Positions 1 through 7,951 of a stretch of DNA of 28,189 bases are shown here, piece by piece. Numbering within the stretch: position 1 is the first letter of the stretch; every line of letters starts with the position of its first letter. The DNA is from Natronohydrobacter sp. (GTDB taxonomy: Bacteria > Pseudomonadota > Alphaproteobacteria > Rhodobacterales > Rhodobacteraceae): contig SKRP01000257.1 in assembly GCA_007118445.1 (NCBI GenBank), positions 1 through 28,189 of the forward strand, written 5' to 3'. The notes below the pieces were generated by a model. That model did not search any database, had not been told where the DNA came from, and saw only the letters and a program-made list of their open reading frames with translations. A program made the translations under genes and the position numbers.

Positions 1-218
1 GGCGCGCGCACCTTCACGCATTTCGCGCGCATCACCGCCGCAGCGGCAGCGTATTCATCCACCGTCTCGCCCCGCGTGCGCAGCGCCATCAGAAAACCGC
101 CGGTCTGCGCAGGCGTGGCCTGCCCCTCGAACAACAGATTGAACGCGGCCTCGGCTTCAGCGCGGGTCAGCGAACGCGTGGCCGCAAGCCCGATCAGGGG
201 TTTCAGATCGTCCATCAT
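1..218 (-). CDS. trpD: Anthranilate phosphoribosyltransferase, N-terminal part (cut by window edge)
   Basis: Only the first 72 codons are present; the gene runs out of the window at base 1. The product would transfer phosphoribose from PRPP to anthranilate in tryptophan synthesis. The visible N-terminus starts MMDDLKPLIG and continues through LTRAEAEAAF and GGFLMALRTRGET, the helical N-terminal domain typical of TrpD; the PRPP-binding glycine loop lies beyond the edge. The ATG (218-216) overlaps the trpG stop as ATGA, so the two are translationally coupled. Identification rests on the N-terminal pattern plus the neighbouring trpG. Confidence 0.88.
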   Translation of the reverse strand, partial: MMDDLKPLIGLAATRSLTRAEAEAAFNLLFEGQATPAQTGGFLMALRTRGETVDEYAAAAAVMRAKCVKVRA

Positions 219-796
219 GCCACCACCGCTGCCTGATCCAGAAAATTGCGCAGCATCGCATGGCCATGCTCGGACCGGATGCTTTCAGGATGAAACTGCA
301 CCCCTTCAATCGGCAAGTCACGATGCCGCAGCCCCATGATCAGCCCGTCCTCCAGCCAGCTTGTGATTTCCAGACAGTCCGGCAGACTATCACGCGCGAC
401 CACCAGCGAATGATAGCGCGTGGCCGCAAGCGGCGAGGGCAGGCCCCGGAACACGCCTGCGCCCGCATGATGCATCTGCCCCAGCTTGCCATGCACGATC
501 GAGGGCGCGCGCACGACCTTGCCGCCAAACGCCTGCCCGATGGTCTGATGGCCCAGACAAACGCCCAGCAAAGGCACCCGCGCCTCTGCAGCGGCCATGG
601 TCAGCGGCAGACAGATCCCTGCCTGATCCGGGTCGCAGGGACCGGGCGAGAGCACAATCGCCGAGGGGTTCAGCCCCATCGCCTGCTGCACATCCAGCGC
701 ATCATTGCGATGCACCACCACATCGGCCCCCAATTCGCCGAAATAATGCACAAGATTATAGGTGAAGCTGTCATAATTATCGATCAGGAGCAGCAT
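215..796 (-). CDS. trpG: Anthranilate synthase component II (glutamine amidotransferase)
   Basis: A 193-aa class I glutamine amidotransferase supplying ammonia from glutamine to anthranilate synthase component I (TrpE) in the cytoplasm. The start at 796 is chosen because MLLLIDNYDSFTYNL is the classic TrpG/PabA N-terminus; the frame stays open upstream to 961, but that extension is not family-like. The catalytic triad is visible: Cys80 in GVCLGHQ, and His169 and Glu171 in QFHPES. The oxyanion segment SPGPCDP is at 50-56. Length is normal for the family. It overlaps trpD by 4 nt. trpE is not in the window. A PabA role is possible, since some bacteria share one subunit, but adjacency to trpD favours tryptophan synthesis. 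Confidence 0.93.
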   Translation of the reverse strand: MLLLIDNYDSFTYNLVHYFGELGADVVVHRNDALDVQQAMGLNPSAIVLSPGPCDPDQAGICLPLTMAAAEARVPLLGVCLGHQTIGQAFGGKVVRAPSIVHGKLGQMHHAGAGVFRGLPSPLAATRYHSLVVARDSLPDCLEITSWLEDGLIMGLRHRDLPIEGVQFHPESIRSEHGHAMLRNFLDQAAVVA

Positions 797-959
797 TGCA
801 CAGCTTTCATATCCATCTGGCTTGTTCCCGCCTTCATGCCCGTGCAGACAGGCTCTGGTCAAGGGCAGGTCCGGCAATCTGTTTGATCCGCAGCGCAAAT
901 TGTGGGAGAATCCCGCGCAAACGTGCGGGACAGGCGCGCGCCGGCAATCGGCGGAACTC
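797..959. promoter_or_regulatory. Divergent intergenic region between trpG and the YibQ-like gene, with a hairpin
   Basis: This 163-bp gap must hold promoters for both directions. A perfect 6-bp inverted repeat, TCCCGC/GCGGGA (911-916 and 925-930), lies about 30 nt before the plus-strand start and can extend inward by a G-U and a C-G pair. It could be a leader hairpin or an operator. On the minus strand TTGACC is a possible -35 for trpG, without a convincing -10. No leader peptide or Trp-codon attenuator was seen. Confidence 0.35.
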
Positions 960-2375
960 ATGAGGTCAGGTGTGAACAGCTATCTTCTTGCAGGGCTTGG
1001 CGTGGGAACCGGCATCGTGGTCGCAGGTTTCACAGTTGCAAGCCTGATCTATCCGCCCGCCCCGGCGACAGCGCCACAACCCGGCACATTCGAGACCAGC
1101 ACATCAGCCCCGGATCCTGTTGCGCCCGGAAACATCGATGCTGATCGCGAAACCACCGGGATCAGTCCGACAGAAGAGATCATCGCAACTGCCCCCCCGG
1201 TGCCCGAAGCGTCCGACGCGGAAATGGCGGTCGAGGTCATGCCTGACCCGACACCGTCAGAAGAAACGCTGCCCACAGAGGACGCGCAGGCCCCTGCCCC
1301 GCCCGAAGACAGCACGCTGGCAGAAATCGCACAGGCCCCTTTGCTGCCGGATGATCCTGCCGATGCGGCAGAGCTGGCCGAGGAACTGGCCCCGATCGCG
1401 CCTGGACAGGAGAGGGAGCGCGCGCAAGCCCGGCTTCCCTCGGGCCTGCTGGCCGCGCCCTGGGCCGAGCGGAGCGCGGGATTGCCGCAGGTGCTGGCCC
1501 CTGACGCCCCTGCCCCTGATGCCGACACACCTGTCGCCAGCGCAGCCCCTGAACCCGAACAAAGCGACGCGGCAAGCCTTGATGCGCCGCAGCCTGCCAC
1601 CTTGCCGGGGCAGCGCATCTCGAATCTGCCCCAGATCGGCACAGGCGACACGACAACAGTTGCGCAAAATGACGTGCCTGAAACGGGCGCGGCGGATGCG
1701 ACAGCGCTGGAACGCAATGCACTGCATGACGGGTCCGGCACTGGCGCGCGGATGGCGCTGGTGCTCAGCGATCCCGGTCTGCCGATGGCGATGCGCCGGT
1801 CGCTGGCGGCAATGGATTTCCCCTTCACTGTCGCGCTCAACCCGCTGGACACGACCGCTCCGGACGCCGCCGGGATCTATCGCGAGAACGGCAAGGAAGT
1901 GCTGATCCTTGCCACCGCCATCCCCGCAGGTGCCACGGCCTCGGATCTGGATGTGACCTTCAGCGCCTATTTCAGCGCGCTGCCGACCGCTGTCGGGGTG
2001 ATCGACCTGCCACAGTCAGGCTTTGCCCGCAATGCGGGGTTGCTGAGTGACGTGCTGCCCTTGCTGGCCGAGGACGGGCATGGGCTGGTGACTTTCTCGG
2101 GCGGGCTGGCTCAGGCCGCGCGGGCAGCGGATGCCGCCGGAATTGCGCATGCCGAGGTCTTCCGCGTGCTCGATTCCGGTAATGACAGCGCCTTTACCAT
2201 GCGCCGTTTCCTTGACCGGGCGGTGTTTCAGGCCAGCCAGATGGGGCAGGTGGTCGTGTTCGGGGATGGCTCGAATGATGTGCTGATGGAGGCGATCGCG
2301 ATGTGGCGCGAGGGCAGCCGACTCGATCAGGTCGAGCTGGTGCCGATTTCGGGGATCCTGCTGCAGCAACAATAG
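960..2375 (+). CDS. Divergent polysaccharide deacetylase (YibQ/DUF610-like), membrane-anchored, probably catalytically degenerate
   Basis: 471 aa from ATG 960 (a GTG at 972 is an alternative; the frame is open upstream to 822 but without coding character). One transmembrane segment (about residues 8-30) is followed by a roughly 230-residue Pro/Ala/Glu/Asp-rich low-complexity linker. A C-terminal globular domain (about 262-471) starts at RMALVLSDPGL, the position where YibQ-family proteins begin their polysaccharide-deacetylase fold with a paired aspartate. Here that pair is Ser270-Asp271. The segment where the family usually has Asn-His-x-Gly-Ser reads GVIDLPQSGF. The metal-site residues therefore seem lost, suggesting a structural or regulatory envelope protein. 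Family assignment is by pattern; loss of catalysis is inference. Confidence 0.78.
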   Translation: MRSGVNSYLLAGLGVGTGIVVAGFTVASLIYPPAPATAPQPGTFETSTSAPDPVAPGNIDADRETTGISPTEEIIATAPPVPEASDAEMAVEVMPDPTPSEETLPTEDAQAPAPPEDSTLAEIAQAPLLPDDPADAAELAEELAPIAPGQERERAQARLPSGLLAAPWAERSAGLPQVLAPDAPAPDADTPVASAAPEPEQSDAASLDAPQPATLPGQRISNLPQIGTGDTTTVAQNDVPETGAADATALERNALHDGSGTGARMALVLSDPGLPMAMRRSLAAMDFPFTVALNPLDTTAPDAAGIYRENGKEVLILATAIPAGATASDLDVTFSAYFSALPTAVGVIDLPQSGFARNAGLLSDVLPLLAEDGHGLVTFSGGLAQAARAADAAGIAHAEVFRVLDSGNDSAFTMRRFLDRAVFQASQMGQVVVFGDGSNDVLMEAIAMWREGSRLDQVELVPISGILLQQQ

Positions 2376-2861
2376 TCTGAACCGGTCGCTTTCTGCGCGA
2401 CGGCACTGCGCGCCATGCCGAGCGCGGATCGCACGCACCGGCATTCGCGCGCCCGGCTCTGATCTGTTGCTTTCCCATGCCGCGACGCGCGAAGCGGGAT
2501 TCTGTTTTCGCGCGACATGGCAGTTTTTTCTATCTGACGCGGAAAAACCTCCGGGCATTTTGAGCCCTGAGCGGGCGTTGTGCGCGCCGCGTTTTCTGCA
2601 GGTGCAGCGTGCCGATCACAGTGTCATTCCGGGCGGTCATGGTGGTTTTTATCCATCCTGGGCCCCCGAATGCGCCATGTCCCTCTTGCCCCCGGCCCCA
2701 GCGGTCCCGTCCAGTGGCGGGACCAGGATCGGGCCTGCCCAACCGCATCGTTCTTGCCAGCTTTTCGCCAGGTAGCGGTTCGTGGCCGCGAGCGCAGAAA
2801 CCCTGATCTTCGCAGACCGCCGCGCGCGTATGAAAAGCAGGCGTGGCGCTTGTCTGTGCAA
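2376..2861. other. Non-coding gap between convergent genes
   Basis: 486 nt between the YibQ-like gene and the desaturase. It holds a plus-strand terminator-like hairpin (2475-2529, separate entry). A weaker minus-strand hairpin (about 2550-2570) is followed in minus orientation by T5 at 2547-2543. A perfect 7-bp stem GGTCCCG/CGGGACC (2703-2709 and 2718-2724) has no T-run. A 111-codon minus-strand frame (2530-2865) overlaps the desaturase stop but shows no recognisable protein pattern. I call no gene here. Confidence 0.5.
2475..2529 (+). terminator. Probable rho-independent terminator after the YibQ-like gene
   Basis: A perfect 8-bp stem CGCGCGAA/TTCGCGCG (2486-2493 and 2507-2514) has a 13-nt loop. 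It is capped outside by CCATG/CATGG (2475-2479 and 2516-2520) or alternatively TGCC/GGCA, and is followed by a run of six T (2524-2529). It lies 100 nt past the stop codon at 2375, giving a long 3' untranslated tail. Confidence 0.55.
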
Positions 2862-3893
2862 TCATGCGAGGCAGTAGCGCTGCTCGGCCTCATCGATCGA
2901 AATCAGCTTGCCCTGCGCCTCGTCCCAAAGATGCAGGCCGAGGGTGCGGAGGCTATCACAGATTGTCAGCCGATGGACATCAGCCAGTTCTGCATGGTGG
3001 CGAATGACCTCGGGCAGCCGGTAGAAGGGAATGCGACTGTAGAGGTGATGCACATGATGGATGCCGATATTGCCCGACAGCCAGCGCAGCGGCTGGGGCA
3101 ACACATAATGCGAGCTGCCTTTCAGCGCGGCATTGTGCAGATCCCAGTCCTCGCCTTTTGACCAGTGGGTTTCCTCGAACTGGTGCTGAACATAGAACAG
3201 CCAGACCCCGATTGTTGCCGCAATCACCGAGGTGGGCAGGAAGATCACCAGCACCGGCCAGATCCCCCCGAACCAGACGATCAGCCCCAGTGCAATGCCG
3301 ATCATCGCATTGGTGCCCATGGCCGATGTCCAGTAGCGCCAGCCCTGTTTCATCAGCCCCAGGGGCAAGCGGTTCTGCAGGATGAAAAGATAGCTTGGCC
3401 CCAGCACGAACAGCACCAGCGGATGTCGGTAAAGCCGGTACAGGAACCGGCCAAAGGGGCTGCGGGCGCGGTATTCCGCGACCGTCAGGGTGGTCACGTC
3501 GCCGATGCCACGATGGTCCAGATCACCATGATGGGCGTGATGGATCGCATGGGTGCGCCGCCAGACGGCATAGGGCGTCAGCGTCAGCACGCCCAGAATC
3601 CGTCCGATCCAGTCCTGTGCGGTGCGGTTGCGCAGAAATGCGCCATGCCCGCAATCATGCTGGATGATGAAGATACGAACCAGAAAGCCCCCGTTCAGGA
3701 CCCCCACCGCCAGCGCCAGCCACGGGCTGACGGACAGTGCGGCCCATGCCAGCGCCCAAAGCGCAAGAAACGGCACAAGCGTCACCGCAAGCTCGAACAG
3801 GCTGCGCCGGGTCGACGGATCACGGTATCTGGCGAGTACGGAAAGCCATTCACGCGCCGTGCGATTGGCACTAGTATCGGAAGGGTTGGTCAT
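2862..3893 (-). CDS. Membrane fatty acid desaturase (DesA/omega-6 type)
   Basis: A 343-aa di-iron membrane desaturase that would introduce a double bond into acyl chains of membrane lipids. All three histidine clusters are present: HDCGH at 79-83, HAIHHAHH at 115-122, and GIHHVHH at about 278-283. Hydrophobic stretches at about 35-75, 155-175 and 193-240 fit four transmembrane helices with the His boxes cytoplasmic. The pattern HDCGHGAF and IHHVHHLYSRIPFYRLPE resembles the delta-12 fatty-acid/beta-carotene hydroxylase-like superfamily members annotated as fatty acid desaturases in Rhodobacterales; positional specificity cannot be read from sequence. The gene lies 292 nt downstream of cobT on the same strand and probably has its own promoter. 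Confidence 0.88.
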   Translation of the reverse strand: MTNPSDTSANRTAREWLSVLARYRDPSTRRSLFELAVTLVPFLALWALAWAALSVSPWLALAVGVLNGGFLVRIFIIQHDCGHGAFLRNRTAQDWIGRILGVLTLTPYAVWRRTHAIHHAHHGDLDHRGIGDVTTLTVAEYRARSPFGRFLYRLYRHPLVLFVLGPSYLFILQNRLPLGLMKQGWRYWTSAMGTNAMIGIALGLIVWFGGIWPVLVIFLPTSVIAATIGVWLFYVQHQFEETHWSKGEDWDLHNAALKGSSHYVLPQPLRWLSGNIGIHHVHHLYSRIPFYRLPEVIRHHAELADVHRLTICDSLRTLGLHLWDEAQGKLISIDEAEQRYCLA

Positions 3894-4185
3894 CTCGGCC
3901 TACAAACAGGGGCCGGTGCACCGGCAAAGAATGGTTCGCGTTGACGTGGCAACGCCCAGAGAGCGGGCTAACCTGTCACTCCAGATATTGCAACAGTGCA
4001 GTGGTGTTTGCAGCCCAGATCAAGTGACGCGCCGCAGGGCCGCACCTGATCCTCTCTGGCTGGACCCGTCACGTTGGTGTGGCCACAAATTTCGGGTGTC
4101 GCCACCCAACTGCTGCGAACCGCTGGAAGGTCCCGATAGCTGCCCTTTGCCCTTCATGACGGCAAACTCCGTCAGCTACGGAGCA
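3894..4185. promoter_or_regulatory. Intergenic region upstream of the desaturase, with a 14-bp palindrome
   Basis: The 292-nt gap between cobT and the desaturase (both minus strand). A perfect palindrome GCCGGTGCACCGGC spans 3912-3925, only 18 bp upstream of the desaturase start at 3893. It could be an operator or a leader structure. A GC-rich 14-bp palindrome is expected by chance about once or more in a window of this size, so only its position is suggestive. No open reading frame or RNA gene is evident. Confidence 0.3.
4157..4183 (-). terminator. Candidate cobT terminator with two mutually exclusive hairpins
   Basis: Two bases past the cobT TAG stop (minus strand) lies CTCCGT-AGCTG-ACGGAG, a perfect 6-bp stem at 4167-4183 followed by TTTG. 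The ACGG part can instead pair as TGACGG/CCGTCA (4157-4162 and 4169-4174). The T-run is short, so terminator strength is uncertain. Confidence 0.4.
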
Positions 4186-6054
4186 CTAGATCGCGCGCTT
4201 GATCCCGGCGAACCGCGCCCGCGCGCGCGGATCCTTGTCGAAAAGCGCCGCCAGTTGCTCGGTCATCGCGCCGGCCAGCTGCTCGACATCGGTGATCGTG
4301 ACCGCGCGCTCGTAATAGCGCGTCACATCATGCCCGATCCCGATGGCCAGCAATTCCACCGCCTTGCGCCGCTCGACCATCGCAATCACATCGCGCAGAT
4401 GCTTTTCCAGAAAATTCGCGGCATTGACCGACAGGGTTGAATCGTCCACCGGCGCACCATCGGAAATCACCATCAGGATCTTGCGCGCTTCGGGCCGGGC
4501 CACCATCCGGCGATGCGCCCATTCCAGCGCCTCGCCGTCGATATTTTCCTTCAGCAGGCCCTCTTTCATCATCAGGCCCAGATTGGGCCGCACGCGCCGC
4601 CAGGGCGCATCGGCCTGTTTGTAGATGATATGGCGCAGATCATTCAGCCGTCCGGGCTGGGCGGCGCGGCCTTCCTGCAACCAGCGCTCGCGCGACTGCC
4701 CGCCCTTCCAGGCGCGGGTGGTGAAGCCGAGGATCTCGACCTTGACATTGCAGCGCTCGAGCGTGCGGGCCAGAACATCGGCGCAGATCGCGGCAATCGA
4801 GATCGGCCGCCCCCGCATCGAGCCAGAATTATCCAGCAGAAGCGTCACCACTGTATCGCGGAACTCGGTGTCCTTTTCCTGCTTGAAACTGAGCGGCGTG
4901 GTGGGGTTCGCCACCACCCGCGCAAGCCGGCCCGCATCAAGAATGCCCTCTTCCAGATCGAACAGCCAGGACCGGTTCTGTTGCGCCTGCAAACGTCGCT
5001 GCAACTTGTTGGCCAGCCGCGACACCGCGCCTTTCAGCGGCTCAAGCTGCTGGTCCAGATAAGCGCGCAGGCGTTCCAGCTCGGCAGGTTCGGCCAGATC
5101 CTCGGCGCGCACCTCTTCATCGAAATCAGTCGCAAAGACCGTGTAATCGGCGCTTGCTTCCGAATGCGGAGGCGGGGGGGGCGGGTCCAGCGGCGCTTCG
5201 GCCTCGGGCATCTGGGCCTCGTCGGACATTTCGTCCTCGGCATCCTCGTCGAACGCCATATCGGCCTGTGCCGCATCCTGCGCCGGGCTGTCATCGCTGC
5301 TGTCTTCGTCAGACTGCTCGTCCTGACCTTCGCTGTCAGGGTTTTCCGGCTCTTCGGGCTGCTCGTCGCTCTCGTCTTCGCTGCCCTCATCCTCTTCGCC
5401 CTGATCGTCAGGGTCATCGCCAAGCTGGTCGCCATAGCCCAGATCGGAAATCATCTGGCGGGCCAGCTTCGCGAAAGCCCCCTGATCGGCCAGCACATCA
5501 TCCAGCGTCTCAAGCGTCTCGCCCGCGCGTTCCTCGATGAAGCCGCGCCACAGGTCCAGCACATGATCCGCGCCTTCGGGCAGGTCGCGACCCGTGGCAA
5601 GCTGGCGGATCATGTAGCTGGCGGCGACCGAAAGCGGCGCGTCCTGACGGTCGCGGATCTGCGCATAGCCCTTGCGCGCGGCCTCATGGCTGATGCGCGC
5701 ATCGATATTCTTCGCCGTGCCCGGCATGTGGCGCCCACCCACGGCCTCGCAGCGGGCTTCCTCCATCGCCTGATAGAGATCGCGCGCCATCTGCCCCTGC
5801 GGCATGTATTTCGCGTGGCAGGCCGCATCATGGAAACGGTGGCGCAATGCAAGCGTATCGGCGGTGCCGCGCGCAAGCAGAACCTCGTCGCGGGTCAGGC
5901 GGCGGGTGACCTGCGGCAGGCGCATCGTGTCGCCGCTCAGCCCCGGCGGGTCAACCGAATAGGTCACGCTCAGATCAGGCGCGTCGGCCATGGTCCGGGT
6001 CGCCTCGGACAGGGCTTTCTTGAACGGGTCGGCGGGGTTGTCTGACTTGCTCAT
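4186..6054 (-). CDS. cobT: Aerobic cobaltochelatase subunit CobT
   Basis: 622 aa, normal CobT length. With CobS (an AAA+ ATPase) and CobN it inserts Co2+ into hydrogenobyrinic acid a,c-diamide in oxygen-dependent cobalamin synthesis. The N-terminal region (1-210) contains the conserved stretch HAACHAKYMPQ-like (here HDAACHAKYMPQG, 75-87). Residues 212-300 are a very acidic Asp/Glu/Ser linker ending in a Pro run. The C-terminal von Willebrand A domain (about 400-610) has the MIDAS motif DNSGSM at 408-413. CobS is not adjacent: immediately upstream is a divergent, unrelated gene. No cobalamin riboswitch was recognised in the 168-bp gap upstream; an imperfect hairpin CTCTGG/CCAGAG (6061-6066 and 6081-6086) is present in the leader. 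Confidence 0.95.
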   Translation of the reverse strand: MSKSDNPADPFKKALSEATRTMADAPDLSVTYSVDPPGLSGDTMRLPQVTRRLTRDEVLLARGTADTLALRHRFHDAACHAKYMPQGQMARDLYQAMEEARCEAVGGRHMPGTAKNIDARISHEAARKGYAQIRDRQDAPLSVAASYMIRQLATGRDLPEGADHVLDLWRGFIEERAGETLETLDDVLADQGAFAKLARQMISDLGYGDQLGDDPDDQGEEDEGSEDESDEQPEEPENPDSEGQDEQSDEDSSDDSPAQDAAQADMAFDEDAEDEMSDEAQMPEAEAPLDPPPPPPHSEASADYTVFATDFDEEVRAEDLAEPAELERLRAYLDQQLEPLKGAVSRLANKLQRRLQAQQNRSWLFDLEEGILDAGRLARVVANPTTPLSFKQEKDTEFRDTVVTLLLDNSGSMRGRPISIAAICADVLARTLERCNVKVEILGFTTRAWKGGQSRERWLQEGRAAQPGRLNDLRHIIYKQADAPWRRVRPNLGLMMKEGLLKENIDGEALEWAHRRMVARPEARKILMVISDGAPVDDSTLSVNAANFLEKHLRDVIAMVERRKAVELLAIGIGHDVTRYYERAVTITDVEQLAGAMTEQLAALFDKDPRARARFAGIKRAI

Positions 6055-6222
6055 CTGCAGCTCTGGTCCAGGGGGCTGCCCCAGAGATAGACCAGCCGCG
6101 CGCTGATGGAAAGCGCCCGCGTGCAGGGGCCGGAATTTCGCACATCAGCTGTGCGCTGCCGGGGGCTTTGCAAATCCACGCCGGATGGACAGGTAAGAGC
6201 ATACAGAGAACAGGAGTAACTC

Positions 6223-6807
6223 ATGTCCACGCCCCCCCGCATTGCTGTCATCCTTGGCACCACCCGCGATTCGCGCTTCGGCGAGACCCCTGCCAACTGG
6301 ATCACCGACCGTGCGAAAGCGCGCGGTGACTGGGAGGTCGAGCTGGTCGATCTGAAAGCCTTTGATCTTCCGCTGTTCAATGAGGCGGCCTCGAATGCCT
6401 GGATGCCCTCCGAGGATCCTGCGGCGCGCAAATGGCAGGACACAATCGGGCGTTTCGACGGATTCATTTTCGTGACGCCCGAATACAATCGCTCGATTAC
6501 AGGCGCGCTGAAAAACGCGCTGGATCAGGCCTATGTGGAATGGAACCGCAAGGCTTTCGGCATTGTGAGCTATGGCTCGGTCGGCGGCACGCGGGCGGCG
6601 GAACACTTGCGCAGCATCGGCATCGAATTGCAGATGGCCCCGACCCGGTCGGCGGTTCATATCGGCGGTAGCGATTTCTTCGCTGTGCACCCGCTCGGGG
6701 GGCAGAACAAGCCGCTGGCGGATATCGAGGGCTCGATCGGCAATTCGGCTGACGCGATGCTGGATGAGCTGGACTGGTGGGTGCGCGCAACGATGGCCGC
6801 GCGCTGA
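6223..6807 (+). CDS. NADPH-dependent FMN reductase family protein
   Basis: A 194-aa flavodoxin-like quinone/azo/chromate-reductase-type enzyme that would use NAD(P)H to reduce a bound FMN and pass electrons to small acceptors in the cytoplasm. The N-terminal flavin-phosphate loop LGTTRDSRFG (about 11-20) follows the first beta strand. The family signature TPEYNRSITGALKNALD (about 87-103) and GSVGGTRAAEHLR (about 123-135) are visible. A good ribosome site AGGAG (6212-6216) precedes ATG 6223. It is divergent from cobT and convergent with murQ, so apparently monocistronic. The physiological substrate is not readable; iron mobilisation, quinone detoxification and chromate reduction are all possible. 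Confidence 0.88.
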   Translation: MSTPPRIAVILGTTRDSRFGETPANWITDRAKARGDWEVELVDLKAFDLPLFNEAASNAWMPSEDPAARKWQDTIGRFDGFIFVTPEYNRSITGALKNALDQAYVEWNRKAFGIVSYGSVGGTRAAEHLRSIGIELQMAPTRSAVHIGGSDFFAVHPLGGQNKPLADIEGSIGNSADAMLDELDWWVRATMAAR

Positions 6808-6823
6808 AACGGCCAGATCAGGT

Positions 6824-6854
6824 GCCGCTGACTGATCGTCGGTCAGTCAGCGGC
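6824..6854. terminator. Bidirectional terminator-like hairpin between convergent genes
   Basis: A perfect 12-bp stem GCCGCTGACTGA/TCAGTCAGCGGC (6824-6835 and 6843-6854) with a 7-nt loop, lying between the 3' ends of the FMN reductase gene (6807) and murQ (6908). No clear T-run follows on either strand, but stem length and position argue for termination or 3'-end protection of both transcripts. Confidence 0.65.
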
Positions 6855-6907
6855 GCTCTACGCAAACCGGGCATGGCGCAAACACCGCGTGTCGCTTGCG
6901 GGCCGGT

Positions 6908-7795
6908 TCAGGATTGGCGCGACATGTCTGCCATCGCCCTGCGCAGCACCCCATCCGCCCGCGCCAGCGCCGCATCTGCCTGATCCGCTGTCGCGCCCAG
7001 CGCCACCAGCGCGGCGGGCTTGACCCGCCAGTCGCAGGTTTCAAGCGCCGCGCGCGCGGCACTCGCCTCCACCCCGGCGATCCGACACACCATGTCGCAG
7101 GCGCGCTGGCGCAGCTTGTTGTTCTGTGCGCGCATATCGACCATCATCCCGTCATGCACATGGCCCAGCCGCACCATGATCTGCGTCGAGATCATGTTCA
7201 GCACCGCTTTCTGTGCAGTCCCGGCCTTCATCCGGGTCGATCCCGCCAGCACTTCCGCGCCTGTATCCACCAGCACGGCATGGTCTGCCACGTCCAGAAG
7301 CGCTGTGCCGGGGTTACAGGCGATCCCGGCAGTCAGCGCGCCTGCTGCGCGGGCGGCCTCCAGCGCGGCGATGGTGAAGGGCGTGCGTCCGCTTGCGGCC
7401 AGTCCAAGCACCACATCCTGCGCCCCGATCCCGGCACTGGCGACCTGTGCGCGGGCGGCGTCGCGGTCATCCTCGGCCCCCTCGATCCCCCGGCTGAGCG
7501 CAGCGGGACCACCAGCGATCAGATAGGCGACCCGTGTCTCGGGCCAGTTGAAGGTCGGCCCCAGTTCCGTGCCATCCTGCACCGCGATGCGGATCGAGGT
7601 TCCCGCCCCGGCATAAACCAGCCGCCCGCCCGCGCGCAGTCGCGGCAGCGCGGCCTCGATCAGCGCTTCAAGTGCAGGCAGGGCCGGGCCGATTGCGGCC
7701 AGAGCAGCGATCTGGCTTTCCCAGATGGCGCGCAGCGCGGTCAGGCTGTCCCATTGGTCCAGTGCAATGTAGCGCGGATCAGCGCGTTCGGTCAT
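6908..7795 (-). CDS. murQ: N-acetylmuramic acid 6-phosphate etherase
   Basis: 295 aa, SIS-domain lyase cleaving the D-lactyl ether of MurNAc-6-phosphate to give GlcNAc-6-phosphate and D-lactate, in recycling of cell-wall sugars. Visible family motifs: YAGAGTSIRIAVQDGTEL (61-78; canonical form has SGR), GAEDD (106-110), ASGRTPF (134-140), and EVLAGSTRMKAGTAQKAVLN (181-200), the strongest MurQ signature. Glu77 and Glu108 sit where the two catalytic glutamates are expected. The gene is divergent from the sugar kinase and nagA, which supply or consume its substrates. A GGAAGGG-like ribosome site precedes the ATG. Confidence 0.92.
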   Translation of the reverse strand: MTERADPRYIALDQWDSLTALRAIWESQIAALAAIGPALPALEALIEAALPRLRAGGRLVYAGAGTSIRIAVQDGTELGPTFNWPETRVAYLIAGGPAALSRGIEGAEDDRDAARAQVASAGIGAQDVVLGLAASGRTPFTIAALEAARAAGALTAGIACNPGTALLDVADHAVLVDTGAEVLAGSTRMKAGTAQKAVLNMISTQIMVRLGHVHDGMMVDMRAQNNKLRQRACDMVCRIAGVEASAARAALETCDWRVKPAALVALGATADQADAALARADGVLRRAMADMSRQS

Positions 7796-7830
7796 GACAA
7801 GGCCCTTCCCGGCGCAGGAAAACTGAGACT

Positions 7831-7848
7831 TTGCCTAGGGCAAGGCAA
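7831..7848. promoter_or_regulatory. Operator-like inverted repeat in the murQ/kinase divergent promoter
   Basis: TTGCCT-AGGGCA-AGGCAA (7831-7836 and 7843-7848) overlaps a second dyad TTGCC-TAG-GGCAA (7831-7835 and 7839-7843). It lies 36 bp upstream of murQ and about 104 bp upstream of the kinase start, suited to control of both directions. No regulator gene for the module is in the window. Confidence 0.4.
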
Positions 7849-7951
7849 GGTCAGAATCCATGCCGAACTGGTTCAACTGCGCAAAATCAGATGTCAAAAA
7901 CCGCTTTTCATCAGCCCTGCCTTTCTGGATGATCGCGCGCAGGAGGCGCAG

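Noticed and set aside
2530..2865. 111-codon minus-strand frame overlapping the desaturase stop by ATGA
   Set aside because: The ATGA overlap is tempting, but the translation is a low-information Arg/Gly/Pro mix without any fold or motif, and it runs through terminator-like hairpins. GC-rich DNA yields such frames by chance.
3912..3925. 14-bp perfect palindrome as a specific regulator site
   Set aside because: Such GC-rich palindromes arise by chance at about this frequency in the window; noted within the intergenic feature but not promoted to a finding.
6055..6222. Cobalamin riboswitch controlling cobT
   Set aside because: No B12-box-like sequence seen; only a simple imperfect hairpin at 6061-6086.
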